From assembly GCA_945860295.1 (NCBI GenBank), contig CAMAQH010000017.1, positions 1-64,000 on the forward strand: a DNA stretch of 64,000 bases. The letters are read 5' to 3'. The translations under genes were made by a program, and so were the position numbers. The notes under the pieces were generated by a model, which worked only from the letters and a program-made list of their open reading frames with translations, ran no database searches and had not been told where the DNA came from. This DNA comes from Prosthecobacter debontii (GTDB taxonomy: Bacteria; Verrucomicrobiota; Verrucomicrobiia; Verrucomicrobiales; Verrucomicrobiaceae). Below are positions 31,417-40,670 of this stretch, in pieces. The stretch's first letter is position 1; every line of letters begins with the position of its first letter.

Positions 31417-32877
31417 TTACCCGATGATTTCTTTGATCGGATGCTGGCTCTCAACACCCGTGAGACGCGCATCCAGGCCGGCAAACTTATACGTCAGCCG
31501 CTCGTGGTCGATGCCGCATTGATTCATGATCGTGGCGTTGATGTCGTTCAGGTGAGCAGGGTCGGTGGCGATGTTGTAACTGAAGTCATCGCTCTCGCCG
31601 TAGGTCGTGCCGCCTTTGATGCCGCCACCGGCCATCCACATGCAGAAGTTTCGCGGATGGTGGTCGCGGCCGTAGTTCGTCTGCGAGAGACCGCCCTGCG
31701 AATAAACGGTGCGGCCAAATTCACCGCCCCAGATGATGAGCGTGCTGTCGAGCAGGCCGCGCTGTTTGAGGTCGGTCAAAAGTGCGCCGATTGGCTGATC
31801 GGTATCGCCGCATTGCAGGCGGATGTCGGCAGGCAAATTGCCGTGCTGGTCCCAGCCGCGATGTAGCACCTGCACCACGCGCGTGCCGCGTTCGATGAGT
31901 CGCCGGGCGAGGATGGCACTGGCGGCGAAGCTTCCAGGCTTCATGACATCGGGGCCATACATGTCGAGCGTGGCTTGGCTTTCCTGCTTCAAATCGACGA
32001 GTTCCGGCACGCTCGTCTGCATGCGGAAGGCCATCTCATACTGCGAGATGCGCGTCTGGATTTCTGGATCACCGAACTTCTCAAAGCTGTGCGCATTCAT
32101 CTGCGAAAGCGTGTCGAGCATGGCGCGGCGGTTCGCGGGAGAGACACCATCAGGGTTCTGCATGTAGAGCACTGGATCACCCACAGCACGCAGCGCCACG
32201 CCGCTGAATTTACCCGGCAAAAATCCGCTATTCCACATGCGCGTGAACAGTGCTTGTGCCTGCGCCTTGGCGCTCCATTTCGGCGTCAGCACGACAAAGG
32301 CGGGCAGATCATTGCTCTCGCTGCCGAGTCCATAACTGAGCCACGAACCGATGCTCGCAAAGCCCGGCACTTCGCGTCCGGTCATCACAAAAGTGCAGGC
32401 CGGGTCATGGTTGATCGCGTTCGTATGCACCGTCTTGATCAAAGCGATGTCATCGACGTGCTTCGCCGTGTGCGGGAGTAACTCACTCACCCAGCGACCG
32501 CATTTCCCATGTTGAGCGAACTTGAACAAACTCGGTGCCACCGGAAACCGGGCCTGCTTGCTCGTCATGCCCGTCAGCCGCTGCCCGCCCTGCACGCTCG
32601 GCGGCAAATCCTTGTCATACCATTGCTGGAGGCCCGGTTTGTAGTCCCAGGTGTCGAGCTGCGACGGCCCGCCGTTCATGTGCAGATAGATCACCGCCTT
32701 CGCCTTCGAAGCAAAATGCGGTAGCCCTGGAATCGGCGGATGCACACGAGCATCAGGAGCTGCGAGCGTGTCCTTACCCATCAAGTATGTTAAGCCGAGT
32801 CCGCCGAGACGCAGACCACTCCGCCCGAAAAATTGACGGCGAGTTTGGAGGAGATTGGATTCGAAGATCGGGTTCAT
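31417..32877 (-). CDS. DUF1501 protein, Tat-exported (second copy)
   Basis: A 486-residue paralogue of the protein at 25493-26905. It has a twin-arginine signal (QTRRQFFGRSGLRLGGLG), AVIYLHMNGGPSQLDTWDYK, IIWGGEFGRTVYSQGG and GRDHHPRNFCMWMAGGGIKG. The starts of the central blocks match, but the sequences are clearly diverged. It follows its PSD1 partner by 3 bp, mirroring the rightward pair. Confidence 0.92.
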   Translation of the reverse strand: MNPIFESNLLQTRRQFFGRSGLRLGGLGLTYLMGKDTLAAPDARVHPPIPGLPHFASKAKAVIYLHMNGGPSQLDTWDYKPGLQQWYDKDLPPSVQGGQRLTGMTSKQARFPVAPSLFKFAQHGKCGRWVSELLPHTAKHVDDIALIKTVHTNAINHDPACTFVMTGREVPGFASIGSWLSYGLGSESNDLPAFVVLTPKWSAKAQAQALFTRMWNSGFLPGKFSGVALRAVGDPVLYMQNPDGVSPANRRAMLDTLSQMNAHSFEKFGDPEIQTRISQYEMAFRMQTSVPELVDLKQESQATLDMYGPDVMKPGSFAASAILARRLIERGTRVVQVLHRGWDQHGNLPADIRLQCGDTDQPIGALLTDLKQRGLLDSTLIIWGGEFGRTVYSQGGLSQTNYGRDHHPRNFCMWMAGGGIKGGTTYGESDDFSYNIATDPAHLNDINATIMNQCGIDHERLTYKFAGLDARLTGVESQHPIKEIIG

Positions 32878-32880
32878 AGC

Positions 32881-35800
32881 TCAGTTTCGGGTGACGGTTT
32901 CATCGAGGTTCAGCACCAAGTTCGCGATTAAAGTCCATGACGCGGTCTCAGTCGCCGGTGCGATGTTCTTCGGAGTTGATTCGCCGGTGCGAATAGCGTT
33001 CTCGGCGGCTTTGAGATTGGTCTTATAAAGCAGGCGTTGTTTCGCGAGAGCTGCGCTGAGCATCATTGATTCATTCGCGTCCGGTTTGCGACTCAAGACG
33101 CTGCGGAAGAGCCAGTTAAGCTTTGTTGTATCTTCTTTACCGCCTTCAAAAATTACACGTTCAGCCAATGCTCGTGCGGCTTCGAAGTGCTGGACGTCGT
33201 TCATGAGCTGGAGGGCCTGCATCGGGGTGTTGCTGCGTTCGCGGCGGATGCAGCTTTGCTCGCGGTTCGGAGCGTCGAAGTTGCTCATGAAGGGCGGTGG
33301 AGCGGTGCGCTTGAGGAAGCTGTAGAGGCTACGACGGTAGAGCGCGGGGCCGTGATCTTGCAGATAGTAGCGGGTGTTGCTGTCGCCGTAGCCGACGGGT
33401 TCCCAGATGTTCGGCGGCTGGTAGGAGCGCACGCCACGACCACCCATGTCGAGATTGATGAGGCCACTGACGAAGAGCGCGTTGTCGCGTATCTGCTCGG
33501 CATCGAGACGGGTGCGCGGGCCGCGTGCCAGCAGGCGGTTTTCTGGATCGAGACTGAGCAGGTTTGATTCGACTGGAGAGGCCTGTTTGAAGGCCTGCGT
33601 CATGACTAACTGCTTGATCAAGGCCTTCACATTCCAGCCGCTTTTTTGAAAACTGACCGCGAGATGGTCGAGCAGTTCGGGATGGCTTGAAGGCTCGCCT
33701 TGGGAGCCGAAGTCGTGGCTCGTCTTCACCAAACCAATGCCGAAAACCTGCTGCCAGAATCGATTCACCGTGACGCGGGCGGTCATCGGGTTTTCGGGAG
33801 CTACGAGCCACTTCGCGAGATCGAGTCGCGTGGCTCGCGCCGCAGGGTCGGCTTTTTTAAGCGCTGGAAATACAGCGGGGACACCTGGCTCCACTTGGTC
33901 GCCGAGCTTGGTGTACTGTCCGCGCATGGCGATGAAGGTGTCACGCGGCGTTTCGAGATCACGGAAGATCATGGTGCCAGGAATCGCATAGTCCGCCGCT
34001 TCTCGATTCACCTGGGCTTCTTCCCAAGCCAAACGTTTCTTCGCGATGTCGTCATTGGCGGGATGGGCGACGCGGGCAAGGTAGAAGCGCAACAGCGCCT
34101 CACGCTCTTCCTTGGCTTTGGCGGCAGATGCTTCTGCGGTTTTGGCGTCCTCATGCTTGGACTGCGGTGCCTTCGCTTGAGCGGGATCGGTCATCAGTGT
34201 TTTGAGAATGGGAGCGGGCACCTCAGGTGGCGTTTTCTTGCCACTACTCACCGCCTTCCACCACAGGCTGAATGAAGCGAGAAGATCGGCGGAGGCCTTC
34301 ACCTCACCGGTCATCGTGCATAGATCCCAGGCAACTCTGCCGCCGACCTGCTGTACGGATAGGCTAGCGACGCGCGAACCAACTTTTAGATCGAGAGATA
34401 TTGGGTCAAAGCTCAGCAGCGTCCACACGCCCGGCTTTGGCAAAGGACCGGCGTGTACCACCTTTGTCATCGCGCCGAAGCTGGCGCCATCCAATGCATC
34501 TTCCTCACCCCAGAACACACGGCGACCGCTCATGACTATGCTTAGCACCCGCGGCGTGCTCAGAGGATCGGTGCGCGCCCAGATGCTGATGCGTGGAGCT
34601 TCCGGCAGCGTCAGCGGTGTAAGAGACATCGTGATCACGTCCTCCACAAACTGACCGCCCGCATGTTTCAACACGCGATGCCCGGACTGCGTGCCATACG
34701 CTGGATTTGATTCCCACGCGCTCGGATTGCGTGAAGTGTTCTTGATCTCCGATCCCACAGGGAATGAATCATCAAAGATCACCTCAGTCAGCATCTGTGC
34801 GTCTGGCGCAGGCTTCAATGTCGCTGGATCGGTATAGCTCACTTTTGCCGTCGCCGCTTCCAATGACTGTAAGGCCTTCGACTCAGCCTGAACCGCTGCC
34901 TCCAGCGTCTTTTGCTGCACGGAAGTTGGCAATTTCAAATAAGGTTCTGTGCTCGCGATGTTCTTATCCATCGCCGGATCAGCGCCGCTGTAGAAGAAGG
35001 CGTAGAGCGAATAAAATTCCTTTGTCGTCAGCGGATCGAACTTGTGATCGTGACACTGCGCGCAGCCGCCTGTGAGCGCCATGAATGCCGAGGTCAGTGT
35101 CGATGCACGATCTACGGCATACAGATGGCGATACTCCTCATCAATCGCTCCGCCCTCACTTGTCGTCACATTGCAGCGTGAGAAGCCGGTGGCCGTGATT
35201 TGATCTGGCGTTGCATTTGGCAGCAGATCACCCGCGATCTGCCATGTTGTAAATTGATCAAAGGGAAGGTTCGCATTGAAGGCCTTCACCACCCAATCGC
35301 GATAGGCCCACATGCTACGCTCATTGTCGAGGTGCAGCCCGTGTGTGTCCGCATAGCGCGCCACGTCCAGCCAGTGCTTTGCCATCTCTTCACCAAAGCG
35401 TGGTGACTTCATGTAGCTGTCCACCATTGCCTCGTAGGTCTGGCCTTTCAGGAAGGCATCCACCTCAGCCAGCGTCGGCGGCAAGCCAGTCATGGTGAAT
35501 GCCACTCGGCGGATCAGCGTTTCTTTATCCGCTTCATCCGCGAAGCTGAGGCGATCCTTCGTCTGGCGTTCGGCTAAAGCTGCATCAATCGACATGCCCG
35601 TTTTCGCCACAGGCGCTTCAAAGGCCCAATGCTTCTGATACGACGCGCCTTGCTCGATCCAGAGTTTCAGCGTGTCCTTCTGCGCCTGAGTGAGTTTCTT
35701 GTGCGACTTCGTCGGCGGCATGAGGTCGTCTTCATCGGTCGTGATGATGCGCTGCCAGACTGCGCTCTTCGCCAGATCTCCAGGCTTAATTGGAATCAAA

Positions 35801-35994
35801 TCATCTTTAGATTTGTAGGCACCCTCAGCCGTATCCAGTCGCAGCTCCGCCTCACGTTTCTTAGAATCAAAGCCATGACACGCAAAGCAGTTCTCTGAGA
35901 GGATAGGCCGGACATCGCGATTGAAGCTTAGTTTGTCAGCGGCGAATAAAGAGCTGGTTGCAAGCAGGCAGAGAATGGGCGCGGCACGAGTCAT
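32881..35994 (-). CDS. PSD1-type protein with planctomycete cytochrome c domain (second copy)
   Basis: A 1037-residue secreted protein with a signal peptide (PILCLLATSSLFAA). The N-terminal cytochrome domain has CFACHGFDS. DUF1549 follows, with YADTHGLHLDNERSMWAYRD and CAQCHDHKFDP. A central beta-rich insertion resembles a concanavalin-like domain (residues about 400-570). The C-terminal DUF1553 has MTARVTVNRFWQQVFGIGLV and NTPMQALQLMNDV. The ATG at 35994 gives a clean signal peptide; the frame continues upstream. It is divergent from the site-2 protease gene. Confidence 0.9.
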   Translation of the reverse strand: MTRAAPILCLLATSSLFAADKLSFNRDVRPILSENCFACHGFDSKKREAELRLDTAEGAYKSKDDLIPIKPGDLAKSAVWQRIITTDEDDLMPPTKSHKKLTQAQKDTLKLWIEQGASYQKHWAFEAPVAKTGMSIDAALAERQTKDRLSFADEADKETLIRRVAFTMTGLPPTLAEVDAFLKGQTYEAMVDSYMKSPRFGEEMAKHWLDVARYADTHGLHLDNERSMWAYRDWVVKAFNANLPFDQFTTWQIAGDLLPNATPDQITATGFSRCNVTTSEGGAIDEEYRHLYAVDRASTLTSAFMALTGGCAQCHDHKFDPLTTKEFYSLYAFFYSGADPAMDKNIASTEPYLKLPTSVQQKTLEAAVQAESKALQSLEAATAKVSYTDPATLKPAPDAQMLTEVIFDDSFPVGSEIKNTSRNPSAWESNPAYGTQSGHRVLKHAGGQFVEDVITMSLTPLTLPEAPRISIWARTDPLSTPRVLSIVMSGRRVFWGEEDALDGASFGAMTKVVHAGPLPKPGVWTLLSFDPISLDLKVGSRVASLSVQQVGGRVAWDLCTMTGEVKASADLLASFSLWWKAVSSGKKTPPEVPAPILKTLMTDPAQAKAPQSKHEDAKTAEASAAKAKEEREALLRFYLARVAHPANDDIAKKRLAWEEAQVNREAADYAIPGTMIFRDLETPRDTFIAMRGQYTKLGDQVEPGVPAVFPALKKADPAARATRLDLAKWLVAPENPMTARVTVNRFWQQVFGIGLVKTSHDFGSQGEPSSHPELLDHLAVSFQKSGWNVKALIKQLVMTQAFKQASPVESNLLSLDPENRLLARGPRTRLDAEQIRDNALFVSGLINLDMGGRGVRSYQPPNIWEPVGYGDSNTRYYLQDHGPALYRRSLYSFLKRTAPPPFMSNFDAPNREQSCIRRERSNTPMQALQLMNDVQHFEAARALAERVIFEGGKEDTTKLNWLFRSVLSRKPDANESMMLSAALAKQRLLYKTNLKAAENAIRTGESTPKNIAPATETASWTLIANLVLNLDETVTRN

Positions 35995-36114
35995 GGAGGG
36001 GAGAGAGACGGTTTGGAAAGCGTACGCTGAAAAATAGCCAAACCTTCGCGACAACACATGCCGTTTTCATACAAACCCTTGGCTTATCTTGCTTCGATAA
36101 CTAGTGTGAACAGT

Positions 36115-37209
36115 ATGAAATGGTCCTTTAAAATCGCCACGGTCGCAGGAACTGAAGTGCGGATTCATATCACGTTCTTTATCCTTCTGATCTTCGTCGC
36201 CATGCAGGGAATGGCTGGCGGCCATGGCTTGAATGGGGCGTTCGATGCAGTGCTGTTTGTGTCCGCTGCCTTCGTCTGCGTGCTGCTGCATGAGTTCGGT
36301 CATGTCTTCGCCGCCAGTGGTTATGGCATACGCACGCCAGATATCACACTGCTGCCCATCGGCGGCGTGGCACGACTGGAGCGTATGCCGAACAAGCCCT
36401 CACAAGAGTTCGTCGTCGCGGTATGCGGGCCATTCGTGAATGTGGCCATTGCTACCGCGATCTATCTATTTGTGGGCATCGGGTTGGTGGCGAATCCCGA
36501 TTTCCATTTTGAGCAAAGCGGCCGCTTTTGGGAAAAGCTCATGGCGTGGAATTTGATGATGGTCGCCTTCAATATGATCCCTGCTTTTCCCATGGATGGT
36601 GGACGTGTGCTACGTGCCTTTTTGGCTATGCTCATGGACTATGGCCGCGCCACACGCTGGGCCGCTACCGTGGGGCAGGGCATCGCGCTAGCGACGGCGC
36701 TCTGGATGCTGCTATCTGGCAATGTCAGTCCGGTGCTGCTGCTCATTGCTTTCTTCATTTTCATGGCTGCTGGTCAGGAAGCCGCCAGTGTCACTCAGCG
36801 CGAGGCCACGAGCGGACTGCGTGTGCGTGATGCTATGCTCACCGATTTTCGCGCACTGTCACCAGATGCAACGCTGCGTGATGCCGTGGATCTGTTGCTC
36901 GCGGGTAGTCAGCATGACTTTCCCATGATGGATGAAAACGGCGACCTGCTCGGCATACTCACCCGCCAGCGCCTCATCAGTGGCCTTTCCGAGCATGGTG
37001 CCAGCTTTCCTGCAAAGACCATCATCGAGCCGTGCGAGCAGAGTGTGACCGCTTTCACGGTTCTCAGTGAAGCTATGGAACAACTCAGCGCCTCAACATG
37101 CCCAGCACTGCCCGTGATGGACACGCAGAGCGGACGTCTCGTGGGTCTGCTTACCGCCGAAAATGTGGGCGAACTCATGATGATCAAAGCCGCACTGAAG
37201 CGAGCGTAG
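36115..37209 (+). CDS. Site-2 protease family protein (M50) with CBS domains
   Basis: A 364-residue membrane protein. The metalloprotease motif HEFGH lies in the second or third transmembrane helix. NMIPAFPMDGGRVLRAFLA is the conserved NPDG-like motif. The C-terminal ~110 residues hold two CBS modules (VRDAMLTDFRALSPDATLRD; ALPVMDTQSGRLVGLLT) that could sense adenine nucleotides. It is the SpoIVFB-like M50B subgroup. The substrate is unknown. The ATG at 36115 is chosen; an upstream ATG at 36058 would add a non-matching N-terminus. Confidence 0.9.
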   Translation: MKWSFKIATVAGTEVRIHITFFILLIFVAMQGMAGGHGLNGAFDAVLFVSAAFVCVLLHEFGHVFAASGYGIRTPDITLLPIGGVARLERMPNKPSQEFVVAVCGPFVNVAIATAIYLFVGIGLVANPDFHFEQSGRFWEKLMAWNLMMVAFNMIPAFPMDGGRVLRAFLAMLMDYGRATRWAATVGQGIALATALWMLLSGNVSPVLLLIAFFIFMAAGQEAASVTQREATSGLRVRDAMLTDFRALSPDATLRDAVDLLLAGSQHDFPMMDENGDLLGILTRQRLISGLSEHGASFPAKTIIEPCEQSVTAFTVLSEAMEQLSASTCPALPVMDTQSGRLVGLLTAENVGELMMIKAALKRA

Positions 37210-37338
37210 CCCAGTTGGCGCAACACCGTAGCATTGCCCGCGGACGCGTGCGACCACGAGCATGAATGCCTTTCATCCATAATTTTGTGGCCTCCGAATC
37301 GCGGCCTCGTATTAAGCACACTGTCAACCCAACCCATC

Positions 37339-38664
37339 ATGACTTGCCTCCCACATTTCTTCCTAGCGCGACCTGCAAAGCTAGGTCTACTCGTTCTCCT
37401 CACGAGCCTTTGCATGACCCTGCCCGCCGCCGCTGCTGACTCCTCGATCAACTCTGGCGATACCGCCTGGCTGCTGACCTCCACTGCGCTCGTGCTCTTC
37501 ATGATGATCCCCGGACTGGCCTTGTTTTATGCCGGACTCGTCCGTGCGCGGAATGTGCTCTCGATTTTTATGCAATGCTTCGTGCTCACTGCCGCACTGA
37601 GTCTGCTGTGGCTCGTCTGTGGCTACTCGCTGTCCTTTACAGATGGCGGCAGCTTCATTGGCAGCCTGAGTAAAACCTTCCTCAATGGCGTGACCACTAC
37701 CTCGACTCGCGGCGACTGTCCGACGATCCCCGAGTTGCTGCATTTTGCCTACCAAATGATGTTTTTCGTCATCACTCCTGGCCTCTTCATCGGTGCCTTT
37801 GCCGAACGTATGAAGTTCAGCGCCATGTTCATCTTTAGTCTCGTTTGGAGCCTCGTCGTCTATGTGCCGTGCTGTTATGGCGTTTGGCATAAAGCGGGCG
37901 CGTTTTTCGGACTCACAGGCGTCATCGACCTCGCTGGCGGCATCGTCGTCCACATCACCGCAGGCGTCGCTGCGCTCGTACTTTGCATCGTCGTCGGTCC
38001 GCGCAAAGGCTTTCCCACCGCGCAGATGCTACCGCACAATTTGCCTCTCACGCTTATCGGTGCCGGAATGCTCTGGGTTGGCTGGTTTGGCTTCAATGCA
38101 GGCAGCCAGCTCGCAGCGAATGGCAGCGCCGCCATGACGCTCATCGTCACTCACATCTCCGCCTGCACGGCCGCCCTCGTTTGGATGGCTATCGAGTGGA
38201 TCAAAGTGCAGCGCCCCAGTGCGCTCGGCATCGCCACCGGCTCCATCGCCGGGCTCGCCGCCATCACACCAGCCGCTGGTAAAGTGGGCCCCATCGGAGC
38301 CATCTGTATCGGAGCCATCTCCGCCCTTATCTGCTGGGTTGCTTGCGCTAAGCTCAAGAAAAAATTCCGCTACGACGACTCACTCGACGTCTTCGGCGTG
38401 CATGGTGTCGGTGGCTTCGTCGGCACTATCCTCGTCGCCGTCTTCGGCTCCACCTCCTTTGCCGGTGGTCTCGGTGATTTCCAAATCAGCACTCAGCTCA
38501 AAACCCAAATCCTCGCAGCCCTCTACACCACACTCCTGTCAGGAGTCGCCAGTTACGTCATCTTGAAAGTCATCGCCCTCTTCATCCCCCTCCGCGTCAC
38601 CAGCGACGAAGAAAGCCAAGGCCTCGACCTCGCCGAGCACGGTGAATCGGCATACAATGATTGA
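37339..38664 (+). CDS. amt: Ammonium transporter
   Basis: A 441-residue Amt/MEP/Rh protein with a cleavable signal peptide (ending LPAAAA) and about eleven transmembrane helices. PGLALFYAGLVRARNVLSIF is the N-terminal family block, and HITAGVAALVL plus FGVHGVGGFVGTI contain the pore histidines. It moves ammonium into the cell under nitrogen limitation. No glnK/PII gene is adjacent, which is unusual for amt loci. The ATG at 37339 is chosen by the signal peptide. Confidence 0.93.
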   Translation: MTCLPHFFLARPAKLGLLVLLTSLCMTLPAAAADSSINSGDTAWLLTSTALVLFMMIPGLALFYAGLVRARNVLSIFMQCFVLTAALSLLWLVCGYSLSFTDGGSFIGSLSKTFLNGVTTTSTRGDCPTIPELLHFAYQMMFFVITPGLFIGAFAERMKFSAMFIFSLVWSLVVYVPCCYGVWHKAGAFFGLTGVIDLAGGIVVHITAGVAALVLCIVVGPRKGFPTAQMLPHNLPLTLIGAGMLWVGWFGFNAGSQLAANGSAAMTLIVTHISACTAALVWMAIEWIKVQRPSALGIATGSIAGLAAITPAAGKVGPIGAICIGAISALICWVACAKLKKKFRYDDSLDVFGVHGVGGFVGTILVAVFGSTSFAGGLGDFQISTQLKTQILAALYTTLLSGVASYVILKVIALFIPLRVTSDEESQGLDLAEHGESAYND

Positions 38665-38734
38665 TGCTAAACTCTCTTGAGTCTGTCGCACATGACCTGC
38701 AGAAGTTTAAGCAGCTACCAGCGGCACGTACATG

Positions 38735-38764
38735 TTGACATGGAAACGCGAGTTTCTGAAAAAT
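38735..38764 (+). promoter_or_regulatory. Possible sigma-70 promoter
   Basis: A consensus TTGACA at 38735-38740 is followed after 18 bp by AAAAAT, a weak -10 match. It lies about 46 bp upstream of the oxidoreductase gene at 38810 and after the amt stop. Confidence 0.3.
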
Positions 38765-38809
38765 AGCGTTTATTCGCGGGCTATTGGGGTCCATTCATGG
38801 TGATCATTC

Positions 38810-39988
38810 ATGACTCCACTTTATCATCTCCGCGCAGGCATCATCGGCACAGGTTTTATCGGCCCCGTTCACATTGAGGCGCTGAAGCGGCTAGGGGTTC
38901 AGATCACGGCGGTTTGTGGCTCGTCGAAGAGTGCGCGGAAGATCGCAGATCTCTGGGGCATTCCTGAGGTGTATGGCGACTACGATCATGAGGCGATGTA
39001 TGCGAGTCCGAACGTGGATGTGGTCCATATCACCTCACCCAACAAAGCGCATGTGGAGCAGTGCTTGCAGGCTTTGGAAATGGGCAAGCATGTCATCTGT
39101 GAAAAGCCGCTGGGCATGACCACGAGCGAAACGGCGAAGGTGGTCGAGGCCGTGAAGAAGGGTGGCAAAAAGGGGCCGGTGTTCGCGGTGAATTATATGT
39201 GCCGCTTCTTTCCCGCTGTGCTGCAAATGCGCGCCATGGTGGAGCGCGGGGATCTCGGCAAGATCATTCATGTTCAGGGTCAGTTCTTCCAGGACTGGCT
39301 GCTGCATGAGAGCGATTACAACTGGCGCGTCATCGCTAGCGAGGGTGGCAAGTTACGTGCCGTGGGTGACATCGGCACGCATTGGATCGATGCCGTTAGC
39401 TTCATTCTCGGAGCCAAAGCGCAAAGTGTGTTTGCCCACATCGAAACCTTTCATAAAACCCGCCTGCGCCCGAAGGGTGAAGTTCAGACCTTTGCCAAGG
39501 TCGATCCGAAAACGATGGTGCCCTACAAGGTGGACACCGAGGACTTCGGTAGCGTGCTGTTGAAGTTCGGCAAGGCGAAGCATGGCAACGCGGATGGAGT
39601 CCACGCCAATGCCAGTATCTCGCAGGTCGCCGCAGGCTCGAAGTGCAGTCTTGGCCTCGGTATTTACGGCACCAAGGGCAGTGTGCGCTGGGATCTCCAG
39701 CAGCCGAATGAAATCATCCTCGGTCGACGTGATGAACCGAATCAGATTCTTCAGCGTGGCACGCCCGGCTTCATGGAGGACGTGGCCAATTTTACCGACT
39801 ATCCAGGCGGACATCCCGAAGGTTTTAACGATGCCCACAAGATGCATTACCGCGCCGTGTATGAGCACATCGCCAGCGGCAAAAAGACGCCTGCTTTTTT
39901 CGCCACCGCAGCAGATGGCTATCATGAAGTGAAGCTCTGCGAGGCGATCCTGCAGAGTAGCCTAACAAAAACGTGGGTGAAAGTTTAG
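38810..39988 (+). CDS. Gfo/Idh/MocA family oxidoreductase
   Basis: A 392-residue NAD(P)-dependent dehydrogenase. The Rossmann motif is GIIGTGFIGPVH. CEKPLGMTTSE is the cofactor-side lysine motif. DIGTHWIDAVSFILG in the C-terminal domain has the catalytic histidine. Members oxidise or epimerise sugars and inositols. The downstream sugar isomerase-type gene at 40671 suggests a shared pathway, interrupted by the ATPase remnant between them. Confidence 0.9.
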   Translation: MTPLYHLRAGIIGTGFIGPVHIEALKRLGVQITAVCGSSKSARKIADLWGIPEVYGDYDHEAMYASPNVDVVHITSPNKAHVEQCLQALEMGKHVICEKPLGMTTSETAKVVEAVKKGGKKGPVFAVNYMCRFFPAVLQMRAMVERGDLGKIIHVQGQFFQDWLLHESDYNWRVIASEGGKLRAVGDIGTHWIDAVSFILGAKAQSVFAHIETFHKTRLRPKGEVQTFAKVDPKTMVPYKVDTEDFGSVLLKFGKAKHGNADGVHANASISQVAAGSKCSLGLGIYGTKGSVRWDLQQPNEIILGRRDEPNQILQRGTPGFMEDVANFTDYPGGHPEGFNDAHKMHYRAVYEHIASGKKTPAFFATAADGYHEVKLCEAILQSSLTKTWVKV

Positions 39989-40010
39989 CGGGTAAATGAA
40001 TGAAATACGA

Positions 40011-40049
40011 TTTTGAGCGATTTAATCTGGCAGTTTAGATTCCTCAAAA
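40011..40049. promoter_or_regulatory. Imperfect long palindrome before the ATPase remnant
   Basis: A 19+1+19 palindrome with four mismatched pairs: TTTTGAGCGATTTAATCTG, G, CAGTTTAGATTCCTCAAAA. It ends at the ATG of the decayed ATPase gene. It is clearly the same element as the perfect copy at 40611-40647. Confidence 0.7.
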
Positions 40050-40579
40050 TGAAAGCCATCGATCGAGATATCAAAAAGCACCCTGTCACTGCAGCCAAAA
40101 ACTTTCCGGCGACCATCATCACGGGGCCGCGCCGCGCAGGTAAAACCTATCTGTGGCGTCACCTCTTTCCGAAGGCGGATTAATATCTTTTTGAAGATCC
40201 TGACATCATCTCCCGCTTCCGTCAGGACCCGCAAGGTTTTCTGGATGGCGTGATGCCGCCAGTCATCCTGGATGAGATTCTAATTCTGGGCTGCGCCGTG
40301 AACTCTACTACTTCCGTGATCAGCAGGGACTGGAGGTTGACTTTGTTGTTCCTGGAAAGAATGGCTCCATGCGCATGATCGAGGCCGAAGCAGCGCGCAC
40401 CGTGAGGCCGGACATGACCTTGCCCATGCGCCGTCTGGCGTAAGCACTTCGGTGATAAGCGTGCGGTGAAGAGCCTGCTCGTTCACCGTCCGGTGCGCGC
40501 TGCGGTGGCTTCGAGAGCCATCGCCAAAGAGGTGGAGGTCTGTTCATGGAAAGACTTGGCTAGTTACATCAAAGGCTGA
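40049..40579 (+). pseudogene. Decayed AAA_14/DUF4143-type ATPase
   Basis: Pieces of one ATPase gene can be read across frames. The N-terminus has Walker A TGPRRAGKT; an in-frame TAA interrupts at 40181. A Walker-B-like PPVILDEI follows. The frame then jumps to a C-terminal fragment (GLRRELYYFRDQQGLEVDFV) with a large internal deletion. A further shift near 40440 leads to the C-terminal end VEVCSWKDLASYIKG. Intact members are about 400 residues with unknown roles. It is flanked by two copies of the same palindrome. Confidence 0.82.
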
Positions 40580-40610
40580 TCAAAAAAGCATCTTTTCATC
40601 TCTTCCACAC

Positions 40611-40647
40611 TTTGAGCAATCTAAACTGTCAGTTTAGATTGCTCAAA
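40611..40647. promoter_or_regulatory. Perfect 37-bp palindrome before the sugar isomerase gene
   Basis: TTTGAGCAATCTAAACTG, T, then its exact reverse complement: 18-bp arms with a single-base centre. It lies 24 bp before the ATG at 40671 and 31 bp after the ATPase remnant. It could act as an operator or, as RNA, as a hairpin. Confidence 0.8.
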
Positions 40648-40670
40648 ATAGTCACCACCCAAAAAACATT

